From contig NZ_CP039290.1 in NCBI RefSeq assembly GCF_004798705.1, forward strand, positions 2,914,001-2,978,000: a DNA stretch of 64,000 nucleotides. The letters are read 5' to 3'. The position numbers and the translations under genes are program-made. The first letter of the stretch is position 1, and every line of letters starts with the position of its first letter. Positions 16,953-25,980 of this stretch are shown piece by piece. The stretch comes from Arthrobacter sp. PAMC25564 (GTDB lineage: Bacteria > Actinomycetota > Actinomycetes > Actinomycetales > Micrococcaceae). The notes under the pieces are model-generated. The model saw nothing but the letters and a program-made list of their open reading frames with translations. It was not told the DNA's origin and ran no database searches.

Positions 16953-19079
16953 CTAGCCGATTCCGGGGATGAGGGAAATGATGATGTCGATGATCTTGAT
17001 GCCGATGAACGGGGCGATCAGGCCGCCAAGCCCGTAGATCAGCAGGTTCCGTGCCAGTGCCTGGTTGGCGGACACGGCACGGTATTTCACGCCGCGGAGG
17101 GCGAGCGGCACCAGGGCGATGATGATCAGGGCGTTGAAGATCACCGCGGAGAGGATGGCCGAGGACGGGGTGGCCAGGCCCATGATGTTCAGCAGCCCGA
17201 GCCCTGGGAAGGCGGCGGTGAAGAGGGCGGGGACGATCGCGAAGTACTTGGCGACGTCGTTCGCCACGGAAAACGTGGTGAGGGCACCGCGGGTGATGAG
17301 CAGCTGCTTGCCGATGCCGACGATGTTGATGAGTTTGGTGGGGTCGGAGTCGAGGTCCACCATGTTGGCAGCGTCCTTGGCGGCCGGGGTTCCGGAGTTC
17401 ATGGCGACGCCGACGTCTGCCGCGGCCAGCGCCGGGGCGTCGTTGGTGCCGTCCCCGGTCATGGCCACGAGCCGGCCTGCGGCCTGTTCCTTTTTGATGA
17501 CCGCGAGCTTGTCCTCCGGGGTTGCTTCGGCCAGGAAATCGTCGACCCCGGCTTCGGCGGCGATCGCCTTGGCGGTGACGGGGTTGTCGCCGGTGATCAT
17601 CACGGTCCGGATGCCCATTTGCCGCAGTTCGGCGAAGCGGGCGTGCATGCCGGGTTTGACGACGTCGGCGAGGTGGATGGTCCCCAGGATGTCCGCGCGG
17701 CCATCCTTGCCCACCCGGGCAACGAGCAGGGGGGTGCCGCCCTGGGCGGAGATTTCCTTCACCCGATGGTCCACTTCCGCCGGGGTGTGGCCGCCGTATT
17801 CGGCAACGAAGGCCGAAACCGCGGAGGCGGCGCCTTTGCGGATCTGCCGGCCGTCAAAGTCCAGCCCGCTCATGCGGGTGCTGGCGCTGAAGGGGACCAC
17901 CGAAAAATCGCCGGAGCTCCGTTCGAGCGTGGCCAGATCGGCCCCGGTCACGCCCTTGTCCGCGGCGAGGTCCACGATGGAGCGTCCCTCGGGGGTTTCG
18001 TCGGCCAGGCTGCAGACCCGGGCCGCTTCGATGAGCTCGGTCCGCTCCACATGGGTGGCGGGGAAGAAGCTGACGGCGCGGCGGTTGCCGTAGGTGATGG
18101 TCCCGGTCTTGTCCAGCAGGAGCGTGGTGATGTCCCCGGCGGTTTCCACGGCCCGGCCGGAGGTGGCGAGCACGTTGTGCTGGACCAGGCGGTCCATGCC
18201 GGCGATGCCGATCGCGGGGACCAGCGCCCCGATGGTGGTGGGGATCAGGCACACCAGCAGGGCGACCAGCACGATCGGCGATGGCGTGGCGCCGGCCAGG
18301 GCGGCGAACGGGGCCAGGGACATGGTGACGGCCAGGAACACAATGGTCAGGGACACCAGCAGCACGTGAAGGGCGATTTCGTTGGGGGTCTTCTGCCGCA
18401 CGGCGCCCTCGACCAGCTTGATCATCCGGTCGATGAACGTCTGTCCGGGCTCGGCGGTGATACGGATGACGATCCGGTCCGAGAGGACCTTCGTGCCGCC
18501 CGTGACGGAGGAACGGTCTCCGCCGGATTCGCGGATGACAGGGGCTGATTCGCCGGTGATGGTCGATTCGTCGACGCTGGCCAGGCCTTCGATGATTTCG
18601 CCGTCCGAGGGGATGACGTCCCCGGCTTCGCAGATGACCACGTCGTTGAGCCGCAACTCGGTGCCGGGGACCTCCCTGGTGGTGCCGTCGGGGAGCCGGA
18701 GCCGTGCCTGCACGCCTTTGCGGCTGGCGCGAAGGCTGTCGGCCTGGGCTTTGCCGCGGCCTTCGGCGATGGATTCGGACAGGGTGCCGAAGAGGACGGT
18801 GAGCCACAGCCAGACGGTGACGGCGATGCCGAACACTGACGGCCGGTACAGGGAGATGGCCGTGCACAGGGCGGCCCCCACCAGCACGGTGAACATGACC
18901 GGGGAATGGATCATCTGCCGCGGGGAGAGTTTCCGGACCGCGAGCGGCAGCGCGGCGATGACGGACGTGAGCGTGAGTTTTGCCGGGGCCTTGGTGTGGT
19001 GCTTGTGCTCGCCGGGGGTGCCGAGGGGGTTGCCGTCGGCGTAGGTCTGGGCGGCGATGTCCGTCCGGGACGGGGTCAT
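16953..19079 (-). CDS. kdpB: KdpB, potassium-transporting P-type ATPase
   Basis: A 708-residue P-type ATPase of the KdpB class. Phosphorylated Asp323 sits in [14 protein letters not shown], with TGES dephosphorylation motif ([10 protein letters not shown]), nucleotide-binding KGA segment (IRKGAASAV) and hinge [20 protein letters not shown]. Seven membrane spans are expected. The N-terminus is unusually long and polar (about 40 residues before the conserved [11 protein letters not shown]). It energises potassium uptake with KdpA. Its start overlaps the kdpA stop by four bases. Confidence 0.96.
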   Translation of the reverse strand: MTPSRTDIAAQTYADGNPLGTPGEHKHHTKAPAKLTLTSVIAALPLAVRKLSPRQMIHSPVMFTVLVGAALCTAISLYRPSVFGIAVTVWLWLTVLFGTLSESIAEGRGKAQADSLRASRKGVQARLRLPDGTTREVPGTELRLNDVVICEAGDVIPSDGEIIEGLASVDESTITGESAPVIRESGGDRSSVTGGTKVLSDRIVIRITAEPGQTFIDRMIKLVEGAVRQKTPNEIALHVLLVSLTIVFLAVTMSLAPFAALAGATPSPIVLVALLVCLIPTTIGALVPAIGIAGMDRLVQHNVLATSGRAVETAGDITTLLLDKTGTITYGNRRAVSFFPATHVERTELIEAARVCSLADETPEGRSIVDLAADKGVTGADLATLERSSGDFSVVPFSASTRMSGLDFDGRQIRKGAASAVSAFVAEYGGHTPAEVDHRVKEISAQGGTPLLVARVGKDGRADILGTIHLADVVKPGMHARFAELRQMGIRTVMITGDNPVTAKAIAAEAGVDDFLAEATPEDKLAVIKKEQAAGRLVAMTGDGTNDAPALAAADVGVAMNSGTPAAKDAANMVDLDSDPTKLINIVGIGKQLLITRGALTTFSVANDVAKYFAIVPALFTAAFPGLGLLNIMGLATPSSAILSAVIFNALIIIALVPLALRGVKYRAVSANQALARNLLIYGLGGLIAPFIGIKIIDIIISLIPGIG

Positions 19080-20743
19080 TTGAGGAGTCCTTCTGCGAGG
19101 GGGCCCAGGGCAAGGGCCGGGAAGTAGCTCAGAGCGGTCATGATCACTGTCACGCCTAGCAGCAGGCCGCCGAACAGCGGGCCGTGGGTGGGGACGGTGC
19201 CGGCGGAGGCGGGGACCTTGCCTTGACGGGCGAGGGAGCCGGCCAGGGCGAGCACCAGGACAATGGGCAGGTACCGGCCCAGCAGCATCGCCAGGCCCAT
19301 CATGACCGAGAGGTAGGGGCCAGAGGTGGTGATGCCGCCGAACGCCGAGCCGTTGTTGTTGGCCCCGGAGGTGAAGGCGTAGAGCACCTCGCTGAACTGG
19401 TGCGGACCCGTGGCCGGGGCGTTGGCCAAGGCGTCCGGCAGCAGGACGGTGATGCCGGACAGGGCCAGGACCACGGTAGGGGTGACCAGGATGTACATGG
19501 CGGCGAGCTTCATTTCCGTCGGGCCGATCTTCTTGCCCAGGTACTCCGGAGTGCGCCCGACCATGAGCCCGGCGATGAAGACGGAAATGATGGACAGGAT
19601 CAGCAGGCCGTAGAGCCCGGAACCGGTTCCGCCGGGGGCGACCTCGCCGAGCATCATGTTCACCATGGCCACTCCGCCGGCCAGCGGCGGCAGGGAATCA
19701 TGGGCTACGTTGATCGCCCCGGTGGAGGTCAGGGTGGTGGACGTGGCGAAGATCGCGCTCGGCACGGGGCCGAAGCGCTGTTCAAAGCCTTCGCCCAGGC
19801 CGCCGGCCGCCGCCGTCGCGGTTCCCTGGCCGGAAGCCACGGCCCAGCCCATCAGGGCGGTGGAAGCCAGCCATAGGGTGCCCATGACGGCGGCGACCGT
19901 GTAGCCCTGCTTCTGGTCGCCGACCATCCTGCCAAAGGCGTAGGGCAGGGCCGAGGGGATCAGCAGGATCAGGAACACTTCGAAGAGGCTGATGAGGGCG
20001 TTGGGGTTCTCGAACGGGTGGGCGGAGTTGGCATTGAAGTAGCCGCCGCCGTTGGTCCCGAGGATCTTGATGGCCTCCTGGGACGCGACCGGCCCGCCGG
20101 GAATGCTCTGGCTGATCCCGGCCGCCTGGTTGGTGACGTCGGTGGGCCAGAAGTTCTGGATGACACCGCCGAGGACCATGACCAGGGCCGCGACGAACGC
20201 GAGCGGGAGCAGGAGCCGGAACGTCGTCCGGGCGAGGTCCACCCAGAAGTTCCCCAGCCGGTGCGTTCGGGTGCGGGCGATGCCCCGGATGAGGGCGACG
20301 ACGACGACGATACCGACGGCGGCGGAGAGGAAGTTCTGCACCGCAAGCAGGCTCATCTGCACGAAAATGCCGACCGTGGTTTCGGGTACGTAGGTCTGCC
20401 AGTTCGTGTTGGTGGCAAAGGAGATGGCGGTGTTCATGGCAATCCACGGGTCCACGCCGGGGAGGGATCCGCTGCCGGGCAGGACGCCCTGCAGCCGCTG
20501 GAGGCCGAACACGGCCAGGATGGAGACAGCCGAGAACGCCAGGACGCTGCGCAGGTACACGGACCAGGTCTGGTCGGTGCCGGCGTCGATCCCGGCGAGC
20601 CTATAAAACAGCCGCTCGGGCCGGCTGGACGTCGTGCCCTCGAAAACATGGGTGAGGTAGATGCCCAGGGGCTTGTGCAGGGCTGCGAGAACAATGAGAA
20701 GTGCCCCGATTTGGACAACAAAGGATGCCGGGTTGAAGGTCAT
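19076..20743 (-). CDS. kdpA: KdpA, potassium channel-like subunit
   Basis: A 555-residue, about ten-span membrane protein with four pore-type repeats whose selectivity-loop residues are visible: [49 protein letters not shown] and [13 protein letters not shown]. KdpA binds and passes K+ into the KdpFABC pump. It follows kdpF by 7 bp and is translationally coupled to kdpB. Confidence 0.96.
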   Translation of the reverse strand: MTFNPASFVVQIGALLIVLAALHKPLGIYLTHVFEGTTSSRPERLFYRLAGIDAGTDQTWSVYLRSVLAFSAVSILAVFGLQRLQGVLPGSGSLPGVDPWIAMNTAISFATNTNWQTYVPETTVGIFVQMSLLAVQNFLSAAVGIVVVVALIRGIARTRTHRLGNFWVDLARTTFRLLLPLAFVAALVMVLGGVIQNFWPTDVTNQAAGISQSIPGGPVASQEAIKILGTNGGGYFNANSAHPFENPNALISLFEVFLILLIPSALPYAFGRMVGDQKQGYTVAAVMGTLWLASTALMGWAVASGQGTATAAAGGLGEGFEQRFGPVPSAIFATSTTLTSTGAINVAHDSLPPLAGGVAMVNMMLGEVAPGGTGSGLYGLLILSIISVFIAGLMVGRTPEYLGKKIGPTEMKLAAMYILVTPTVVLALSGITVLLPDALANAPATGPHQFSEVLYAFTSGANNNGSAFGGITTSGPYLSVMMGLAMLLGRYLPIVLVLALAGSLARQGKVPASAGTVPTHGPLFGGLLLGVTVIMTALSYFPALALGPLAEGLLK

Positions 20744-20750
20744 GATCCGC

Positions 20751-20849
20751 TCACCACTTTTCCGGATGGATCAGGACGGCCAGCAGGTATCCGAAGAGGC
20801 TCAGTCCCGCAATGAGCAGGACCAGCCACATGATCGCGTCGGCGCTCAT
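20751..20849 (-). CDS. kdpF: KdpF small membrane subunit
   Basis: A 32-residue single-span peptide (MSADAIMWLVLLIAGLSLF, then GYLLAVLIHPEKW). The ending LIHPEKW is diagnostic for KdpF, which stabilises the KdpABC complex in the membrane. A GGAGGGCG ribosome site precedes it, and its ATG overlaps the stop of the upstream 39-residue gene. Confidence 0.92.
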   Translation of the reverse strand: MSADAIMWLVLLIAGLSLFGYLLAVLIHPEKW

Positions 20850-20965
20850 TGCCCGCCCTCCGGCCGGTCCTCGGCGCCGCCGACCATCCCGGCCAGCACG
20901 TGGCCGATCCACATCACGAACCCCATGGACACCATGAGAATTCCGATCACAGCCACATCGGCCAT
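20846..20965 (-). CDS. 39-residue single-span membrane peptide at the head of the kdp operon
   Basis: An open frame from ATG 20965 (ribosome site AAAGGAA, 7 nt spacing) to TGA 20846-20848, four-base overlap (ATGA) with kdpF. It encodes MADVAVIGILMVSMGFVMWI, then GHVLAGMVGGAEDRPEGGQ: one hydrophobic helix with methionine-rich face, a short glycine turn and an acidic polar tail. Length, single span and translational coupling parallel KdpF, so it may be a second small pump subunit or regulator. I know no standard name for it. The good ribosome site and overlap argue for real translation; the short length limits certainty. Confidence 0.7.
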   Translation of the reverse strand: MADVAVIGILMVSMGFVMWIGHVLAGMVGGAEDRPEGGQ

Positions 20966-20985
20966 TGCAGGTTCCTTTCATCCGC

Positions 20986-21001
20986 GCCCCGTTTGCGGGG
21001 C
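20986..21001 (-). promoter_or_regulatory. Small hairpin in kdp leader
   Basis: GCCCCG-TTTG-CGGGGC forms a 6-bp stem with a 4-nt loop about 20 nt upstream of the 39-residue gene, inside the expected 5' leader. It could affect translation or be incidental. Confidence 0.3.
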
Positions 21002-21049
21002 TACTGACAGTCAACTCCTCCCAGCGGGAATTGACCCGGTTCCTGATGG

Positions 21050-21089
21050 ATCCTTAATGCCGCCATGCCGAATATTGACGCCGTCTTAA
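21050..21089 (-). promoter_or_regulatory. kdp upstream element, candidate KdpE site
   Basis: Read on the minus strand, a 32-nt stretch beginning TTAAGACGGCGTCAA (from 21089) is followed directly by TTAAGGAT (21057-21050). The first 32 nt match 22 of 32 positions of 23251-23282 before the unknown 206-residue gene. TTAAGGAT recurs upstream of the APC transporter at 23184-23191 (minus strand). Direct repeats of TTAAG spaced 32 nt suit an OmpR-type regulator such as KdpE; binding is inferred. Confidence 0.5.
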
Positions 21090-21111
21090 CACCGGGTCGT
21101 CCCGGCCCGGC

Positions 21112-23088
21112 TCAGCCGACGTGGACCCAGGGTCGTTTGGTGACGTCGGGTTCGGCTTCGCGGAGCACCTCGCGGGTGACGGGTGCTATCTCGCCCTCGC
21201 CCAGGAAGAGGAAGCGGAGCAGGTTGGTGACTGGGTTTCCCTCAGTCCAGCGGAAGTAGATGTGCGGCATCAGCCCGGTGACGTCCCGGATGTGCAGGAG
21301 CACGGAGGCGATGGTGTTGGGGACGACGGGACCGTGCACCTCCAGGATCTGGTAGCCGTGCCGGGTCACGCCGTGGACCTCCAGCGCGGTTTCGAAGTCG
21401 GAGGAGTCGTCCACCACCACCTCCAGGAACAGCGCCTGGTAATCCACCGGAAGATGGCTGACCTCGATGGCGGAGGTCAGCTTGTCCCGGTAGGCCTCGG
21501 GGCTCAGGCGCAGGGGTTCGTGGGCGATGATGGCGATGGGACCGTCCAGGTTGGCGGACATGAACTCCAGCGCCTGCCGGTCCATATGGACATGGGTGGC
21601 GTGGAGTTCAAAGGAGCGGCGGACCCGGGACAGCAGGGAGATCACAATGATCCCCAGAATGAAGAACGAGGCGATCCGGATGCCTTCGGGCCGTTCAACG
21701 ATGTTGGCCACGGTGGTGTAGATGAACACCACGGCGATGACCCCGAACCCGACGGTGCGCTTGCGCTGGTGCCGGCGCCGGGCAGAGAGTGTCACGGCGA
21801 CCGCGGCGGAGGTCATCAGCACCAGGACGCCGGTGGCGTAGGCGCCGCCCTGCGCGTCGACGTCGGCGTTGAACAGCCAGGTGATCAGGAACCCGATGAG
21901 GGTGAACACCAGCACCAGGGGGCGCACGGCCCGGGCCCACTCAGGGGCCATGCCGTAGCGGGGCAGATACCGCGGTACCAGGTTCAGCAGCCCCGCCATG
22001 GCGGAGGCACCGGCAAACCAGAGGATGGCGATGGTGCTGATGTCATAGACCGTGCCGAACCCGACGCCGAGGTACTCGTGGGCCAGGAACGCCAGGGCGC
22101 GGCCGTTGGCCTGGCCGCCCGGCTGAAATTCCTGCTCCGGGATCAGGATGACGGTGGTGAAGCTGGTGGTAACCAGAAAACAGCTCATGATGACGGCCGC
22201 CGTCGTCAGCAGCCGTCGGGCCCGCTCGATCCGGCCGGCTGGGCTCTCCTCGGTGTCACCCGGGCGCCCCTGGATCTGCGGCATGACAGCCACGCCGGTT
22301 TCGAATCCGGACAGGCCCAGGGCGAGCTTGGGGAACACCAGCAGCGCGATACCGACTACCATGAACGGATTCCCGTGCTGGGTGGACAGGGCGTGCCACC
22401 AGTCCCCCACGGCAACCGGGTGGGTGAATACTTCCAGAATGGTCGTGATCACGACCACGACGTTCAGGCCCAGGTAGATGCCGACCAGGACGACAGCAAC
22501 ACCGATGGCCTCCTTAAATCCGCGCAGGAATACGGCGGCCAGCAGGGCGAGCAGGAAGAGCGTGACGAGGATGTTCTGGCCCTGCAGCCAGCCCGGGGCA
22601 AACGGGTTCTGGAGCGCGTGCGCCGTTGCGTCGGCGGCGGACAGGGTCATGGTGATCATGAAGTCCGTGGCGGCGAACCCCAGCAGGACCAGGACAAAGA
22701 GCTTGCCGCTCCAGCGCGGCAGGAGGCGCTCGAGCATGGCGATGGAACCTTCTCCGCGGTGGCTCTCCCCGGCCACCCGGCGGTAGACCGGCAGGGCGCC
22801 CAGCAGGGTGACCGCCACCAGCACGAGGGTGGCCAGCGGGGAGATCACCCCCGCGGCGAGCGCGGCGATCGCGGGCTGGTACCCGAGGGTGGAGAAATAG
22901 TCGACGCCGGTCAGGCACATCACCTGCCACCACGCGTGCTTCTTCAGATGGGAATCGCCCACCGCGCCGGGGCCCTGATGGGACCCCTTGGCGTCCTGCA
23001 GGCCGAACAGCAGCCAGCTCCTGAATTTCTCCGTGGCCCCGGGCCGGGGCGCCGAAGGATCGGCCGGCGGCCTGCTCAGCGTGGTCAT
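21112..23088 (-). CDS. APC-superfamily transporter with large cytoplasmic tail
   Basis: A 658-residue protein, start at ATG 23088 with GGAGAGGG upstream. About 12 hydrophobic spans (residues about 50-500) open with [20 protein letters not shown] and include [20 protein letters not shown] and [21 protein letters not shown] roughly 150-residue hydrophilic tail ([40 protein letters not shown]) ends it. The same architecture occurs in actinobacterial proteins listed as amino-acid permeases. Because it lies beside kdp and shares the TTAAGGAT element, potassium transport is a possibility, but no residue I can see proves a substrate. Confidence 0.75.
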   Translation of the reverse strand: MTTLSRPPADPSAPRPGATEKFRSWLLFGLQDAKGSHQGPGAVGDSHLKKHAWWQVMCLTGVDYFSTLGYQPAIAALAAGVISPLATLVLVAVTLLGALPVYRRVAGESHRGEGSIAMLERLLPRWSGKLFVLVLLGFAATDFMITMTLSAADATAHALQNPFAPGWLQGQNILVTLFLLALLAAVFLRGFKEAIGVAVVLVGIYLGLNVVVVITTILEVFTHPVAVGDWWHALSTQHGNPFMVVGIALLVFPKLALGLSGFETGVAVMPQIQGRPGDTEESPAGRIERARRLLTTAAVIMSCFLVTTSFTTVILIPEQEFQPGGQANGRALAFLAHEYLGVGFGTVYDISTIAILWFAGASAMAGLLNLVPRYLPRYGMAPEWARAVRPLVLVFTLIGFLITWLFNADVDAQGGAYATGVLVLMTSAAVAVTLSARRRHQRKRTVGFGVIAVVFIYTTVANIVERPEGIRIASFFILGIIVISLLSRVRRSFELHATHVHMDRQALEFMSANLDGPIAIIAHEPLRLSPEAYRDKLTSAIEVSHLPVDYQALFLEVVVDDSSDFETALEVHGVTRHGYQILEVHGPVVPNTIASVLLHIRDVTGLMPHIYFRWTEGNPVTNLLRFLFLGEGEIAPVTREVLREAEPDVTKRPWVHVG

Positions 23089-23183
23089 CTATCCCTCTCC
23101 GCGCGGTGTGCAGCACCGCGATCACTCCCGACGATATCCCCCGCGGGACGCCTTGCTACGTGCCACCGGATCAATCCATACGA

Positions 23184-23298
23184 ATCCTTAACATCCCGCC
23201 GCCCGTGGTCCTGCCGACTCCCCGTCCGTCAGTTCCGCGGCCCGGTGCCATTAAGATGACGTCAAATCTTGGCACCGCCGCGTATCGAAAGTGTTAAG
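23184..23298. promoter_or_regulatory. kdp-like elements in the 308-bp divergent gap
   Basis: The gap between the APC transporter and the 206-residue gene carries TTAAGGAT on the minus strand (23191-23184), then on the plus strand a copy of the kdp element at 23251-23282 (TTAAGATGACGTCAA start, 22 of 32 matches) and another TTAAGAC at 23294. The remaining leader (23298-23351) can fold two short stems (GACCG/CGGTC and CTGCGG/CCGCAG). No known riboswitch core is recognisable in it. Confidence 0.5.
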
Positions 23299-23396
23299 AC
23301 CGCTCTCCCGAACGGTCTGCGGTGGTCCCATGGAATTAGAGGTCCCCGCAGCCATCCTGGCTGTCACCCGGCGTCCTCGGCAGGAGCAGTACCGCA

Positions 23397-24017
23397 ATGA
23401 ACGCTACCCCGACCCCGACCCACGCAGCCCCGGCCGGCCCCGAAGAACCCGCGGGGCACACAGCTGATTACGTGACAGTCGATGACGGCGGGTCGTTCTC
23501 ATATCACCCGTCCCAGACTGCGCTGCTTGCCGGATTTGAATACATCGACGAGGCCGCTTGCATCATTGACCGCACCGGCACCACCTTCGACCTGGCCATG
23601 GACGCGGACCGCCATCTCCGCCTTGGACCCTCTTTCGGTCCCGTCGAGTTCAACTGGCTCCGCAAGGCATGGCTTGACGAACAACGCCGGCATCCGCGCG
23701 ACCATCCACTGCACCGCTTCTACCCGTCCGCCAAGGACGCCGTGCTGGCCGAAGTATTCGAAATCCTCGAACTCGAGCGCGGCCCGGTTTCCGCGCCATG
23801 GACCCTCACCAGCGACGGCAAGGTCTCACATCCGGCGACTCTGCCAGACGTCGGCCGCCAACTCGCTGGAAACAAGCGCCTGGCACATATCTTCGTTGAG
23901 GACCCTTTCGGGCACATTTACCGGCCCCTCCGGCACAGGATGCACGCGATGTTCCCTCTCGAGCGCGGTTACTTCTATTACGTCGAAATCCCCAGGCCGA
24001 CTGGGCAAGCAGCCTGA
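23397..24017 (+). CDS. Uncharacterised 206-residue soluble protein, kdp-linked
   Basis: The start at 23397 follows AGGAG by about 10 nt. It has a proline/alanine-rich N-terminus (about 1-25), then a compact acidic-aromatic domain: ADYVTVDDGGSFSYHPSQTA, GFEYIDEAACIIDRTGTTFD, GPSFGPVEFNWLRKAWLDEQ, LEVFEILELE-like helix, and HIFVEDPFGHIYRPLRHRMH. There is no signal peptide and no membrane span. I do not recognise a family. It diverges from the APC transporter and shares a promoter element with kdp, so a role in potassium or osmotic stress is inferred. Its 3' end overlaps the convergent DUF2306 remnant by 40 bp. Confidence 0.75.
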   Translation: MNATPTPTHAAPAGPEEPAGHTADYVTVDDGGSFSYHPSQTALLAGFEYIDEAACIIDRTGTTFDLAMDADRHLRLGPSFGPVEFNWLRKAWLDEQRRHPRDHPLHRFYPSAKDAVLAEVFEILELERGPVSAPWTLTSDGKVSHPATLPDVGRQLAGNKRLAHIFVEDPFGHIYRPLRHRMHAMFPLERGYFYYVEIPRPTGQAA

Positions 24018-24525
24018 GAAGTACGGGACGCCCGCGCGGACAGCTGGGCGCGCCGATAGATGACGAACTCCGCCACCGCCAGGTTGATGACCCATCCGCC
24101 CCCAGGGGAACCGCCCGGGTCGGTTCCTCGGCCGGGCCGACAAGGAGCATCCAGGGGATGCCAATCACGGCCTGGGTTCCCGCGGCGACGCCGATTGCGT
24201 AGCCGCGCGTCATCCACGCGCCGTGCGAAACGAAGTCCCTGAGCAGGACCGCGAGCAGCCCCAGGACGATGCCCGCCAGCATGGCCGAACCGAAGACGAG
24301 CCGGAGGACGAACAGGGCGATGCCGTCCCTGGCCGGGAGCGGGTAGAAGGCTGACATCCACAGGCCGGAGAGGGCCGCGAGCAGGCCGGCGGGTATGAGA
24401 ATGCGGCCGGCGATGCGGTGCCAGCCGCGCCGGCCTCGAAGTGCGGGAACGAACTGGAACGCGCCGAGCAGGCTGTACACGGTGACGCTGGAGATGTGGG
24501 TCACGACAGGGACCGGCGAGGATGA
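23978..24525 (-). pseudogene. DUF2306 membrane protein, truncated and frameshifted
   Basis: Homology to the DUF2306 family starts at about 24525 with VPVVTHISSVTVYSLLGAFQ and continues through GWHRIAGRILIPAGLLAALS, the SGLWMSAFYPLP segment, and MTRGYAIGVAAGTQAVIGIP. At 24099-24103 a G run seems one base short: one frame ends LVGPAEEPTRAVPLGA and the next frame carries on GWVINLAVAEFVIYRRAQ to the stop at 23978. The usual first membrane helix (about 40 residues) is missing, and the sequence runs straight into the divergent tetR coding region. Two lesions make a dead gene likely, though the frameshift could be a sequencing error. Confidence 0.7.
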
Positions 24526-25249
24526 CTCAGCAGCTCGCGGCCCGCCGGACCCCCTGAACCGGGACCGGGTGCTGCACGCCGCCGTCGCGCTCGCTGACGA
24601 CGCAGGCATCGAGTCGCTCAGCATGCGCCGGCTGGCCCAGGAGCTCGGCGTGGTCCCGATGGCGCTCTACAAGCACGTCGCCAACAAGGAAGAACTTCTC
24701 GACGGCATGGTCGACGTCGTGGTCGGCGAGATCGACCCCCCGGTCCCCGATGCCGGCTGGCGGAGCGCGGTCCGGCTGAGGGTACTCTCCGCAAGGCGGG
24801 CACTGCAACGGCACCGGTGGGCCCGCCAGGTGGTCGAATCGCGCACCAACAAGACGCCGGCAGTCCTCGATTACATGGACTCGTTTACCGGCATGTTCCT
24901 GGCCGGCGGCTTCTCGGTCGATCTCACGCACCACGTGATGCATGCCATCGGGGGCCGCATGTGGGGATTCACCCAGGAGTTGTTCGACGACCCGGCCGGT
25001 CCGAAGACGGAGGCGCCGGCGGAGGTACCCCCGGCGGCCCGGGCCGCCATGCCCCGGCAGATGGCCGGGCGCTATCCGAATATCGTGGCTTTCGCCACAT
25101 CCATGACCCACGACGGCGGCGCGGTCGTCGGGCACGGCTGCGACGACCAGTTCGAATTCGAGTTCGCCCTGGATCTACTCCTCGACGGCTTTGAGCGGCT
25201 TCACGAGCAAGGCTGGACATCGAAGCAAGCGAAGCTGGAGCGTGGATAG
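24494..25249 (+). CDS. TetR-family regulator (TetR_C_1-like), possibly 5'-damaged
   Basis: About 251 residues from ATG 24494. Clear family similarity starts only at about residue 16 (PDPLNRDRVLHAAVALADDA), with helix-turn-helix SMRRLAQELGVVPMALYKHV and the C-terminal ligand domain of the tetracycline-repressor class (HHVMHAIGGRMWGFTQELF; FEFALDLLLDGFERL). No good ribosome site precedes the ATG, and the first residues overlap in opposite sense the DUF2306 remnant. The natural start and promoter were probably lost in the same deletion. It would once have controlled the divergent DUF2306 gene. Confidence 0.7.
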   Translation: MWVTTGTGEDDSAARGPPDPLNRDRVLHAAVALADDAGIESLSMRRLAQELGVVPMALYKHVANKEELLDGMVDVVVGEIDPPVPDAGWRSAVRLRVLSARRALQRHRWARQVVESRTNKTPAVLDYMDSFTGMFLAGGFSVDLTHHVMHAIGGRMWGFTQELFDDPAGPKTEAPAEVPPAARAAMPRQMAGRYPNIVAFATSMTHDGGAVVGHGCDDQFEFEFALDLLLDGFERLHEQGWTSKQAKLERG

Positions 25250-25299
25250 CCGGCGTCCACAAGGAGCGCAGCCAGGCATCACCCCGATGGAGGACGCTC

Positions 25300-25671
25300 C
25301 TACTCGGAAGCCTTCGCATAGTTCGTGGCGCCGAACCAATCGACGGTCACGACCGTTTCGTCACCGACCACCCAGGCGTCGTGCCCCTGAGGGAGGCTCG
25401 TGACGTCGCCGGGACCTGCGACGAACTCGGTTCCGTCATCCATGCGTATGGCCAGCCGCCCGGAGACGTGGTACTGGAAATGCGGCGCCTCGCAGCTCTC
25501 CGTTCCGGCGATCGGCTTAACGTCGTTCGACCACCGCCAACCCGGCTCCAGAGTCAGCCGACCGACAGTGCCATCACCCATGTTCAGAATCTCGGCCTTG
25601 CCGTGAGGAAAGGTCCGGGTCTCGCTGGGCTTGCCAAAGTTCTCGTGCTCCACAGTGTTCATGTCTTGCAT
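25300..25671 (-). CDS. Small cupin-domain protein
   Basis: 123 residues from ATG 25671 (GGAGG 4 nt upstream; an alternative ATG at 25662 is 3 codons in). A single conserved beta-barrel: GRLTLEPGWRWSNDVKPIAG, CEAPHFQYHVSGRLAIRMDD, EFVAGPGDVTSLPQGHDAWV. The His in PHFQYHVSG and the PGD-x-x-x-LPxGHDAW block follow the two cupin motifs, so a metal site is possible. The role is unknown: a small oxygenase, isomerase or ligand-binding protein. It is the third gene downstream of the RibA-monooxygenase fusion on the same strand and could belong to that unit. Confidence 0.75.
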   Translation of the reverse strand: MQDMNTVEHENFGKPSETRTFPHGKAEILNMGDGTVGRLTLEPGWRWSNDVKPIAGTESCEAPHFQYHVSGRLAIRMDDGTEFVAGPGDVTSLPQGHDAWVVGDETVVTVDWFGATNYAKASE

Positions 25672-25718
25672 TTTCCTCCGGAACCGTGGCCCGCACCACA
25701 GCATTTAATTCGCCGGAT

Positions 25719-25922
25719 CTAATTCGCCGGCGCCACTACATCCTCCAGCATCGACCTGTCGAAAAAGCGGATTTCGCCCGTCGCCTGGAAAAACACCGGA
25801 ACTACCGACGTATTCGGGTCCTTCGAGGTTTCGTAGATCTCGGGCGCGCCCCCGTGTTTGCGCGCAATGGTTCCAACCAGTTCGGTGCCGCGAACCCGGA
25901 CGGTCCGATATTTGTAGCTCAT
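25719..25922 (-). CDS. Small hypothetical protein downstream of the RibA fusion
   Basis: 67 residues from ATG 25922 (GAAGGGG site), or 77 from GTG 25952 with AGGAG. The sequence MSYKYRTVRVRGTELVGTIA, then RKHGGAPEIYETSKDPNTSV and VVPVFFQATGEIRFFDRSML, looks like a small beta-rich soluble protein. No family recognised. It lies between the RibA-monooxygenase gene and the cupin gene, with gaps of 28-58 bp, suggesting one transcript. Confidence 0.55.
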   Translation of the reverse strand: MSYKYRTVRVRGTELVGTIARKHGGAPEIYETSKDPNTSVVPVFFQATGEIRFFDRSMLEDVVAPAN

Positions 25923-25980
25923 TTGAACCCCTTCGTCAGTTCGGACAAACACTACTCCTGGGGACGCTGGCCTGGCCCGG

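Noticed and set aside
16392..18548. 718-codon plus-strand open frame opposite kdpB and kdpC
   Set aside because: Gly/His/Asp-rich antisense artefact; KdpB and KdpC motifs are certain on the other strand.
21121..23259. 712-codon plus-strand open frame opposite the APC transporter
   Set aside because: Low-complexity composition typical of an antisense shadow; the minus frame has membrane spans and a ribosome site.
23298..23396. Cyclic di-AMP (ydaO-type) riboswitch before the kdp-linked gene
   Set aside because: Potassium genes often carry one and short stems are present, but I could not find the conserved ydaO core sequence on either strand. A covariance-model search would decide.
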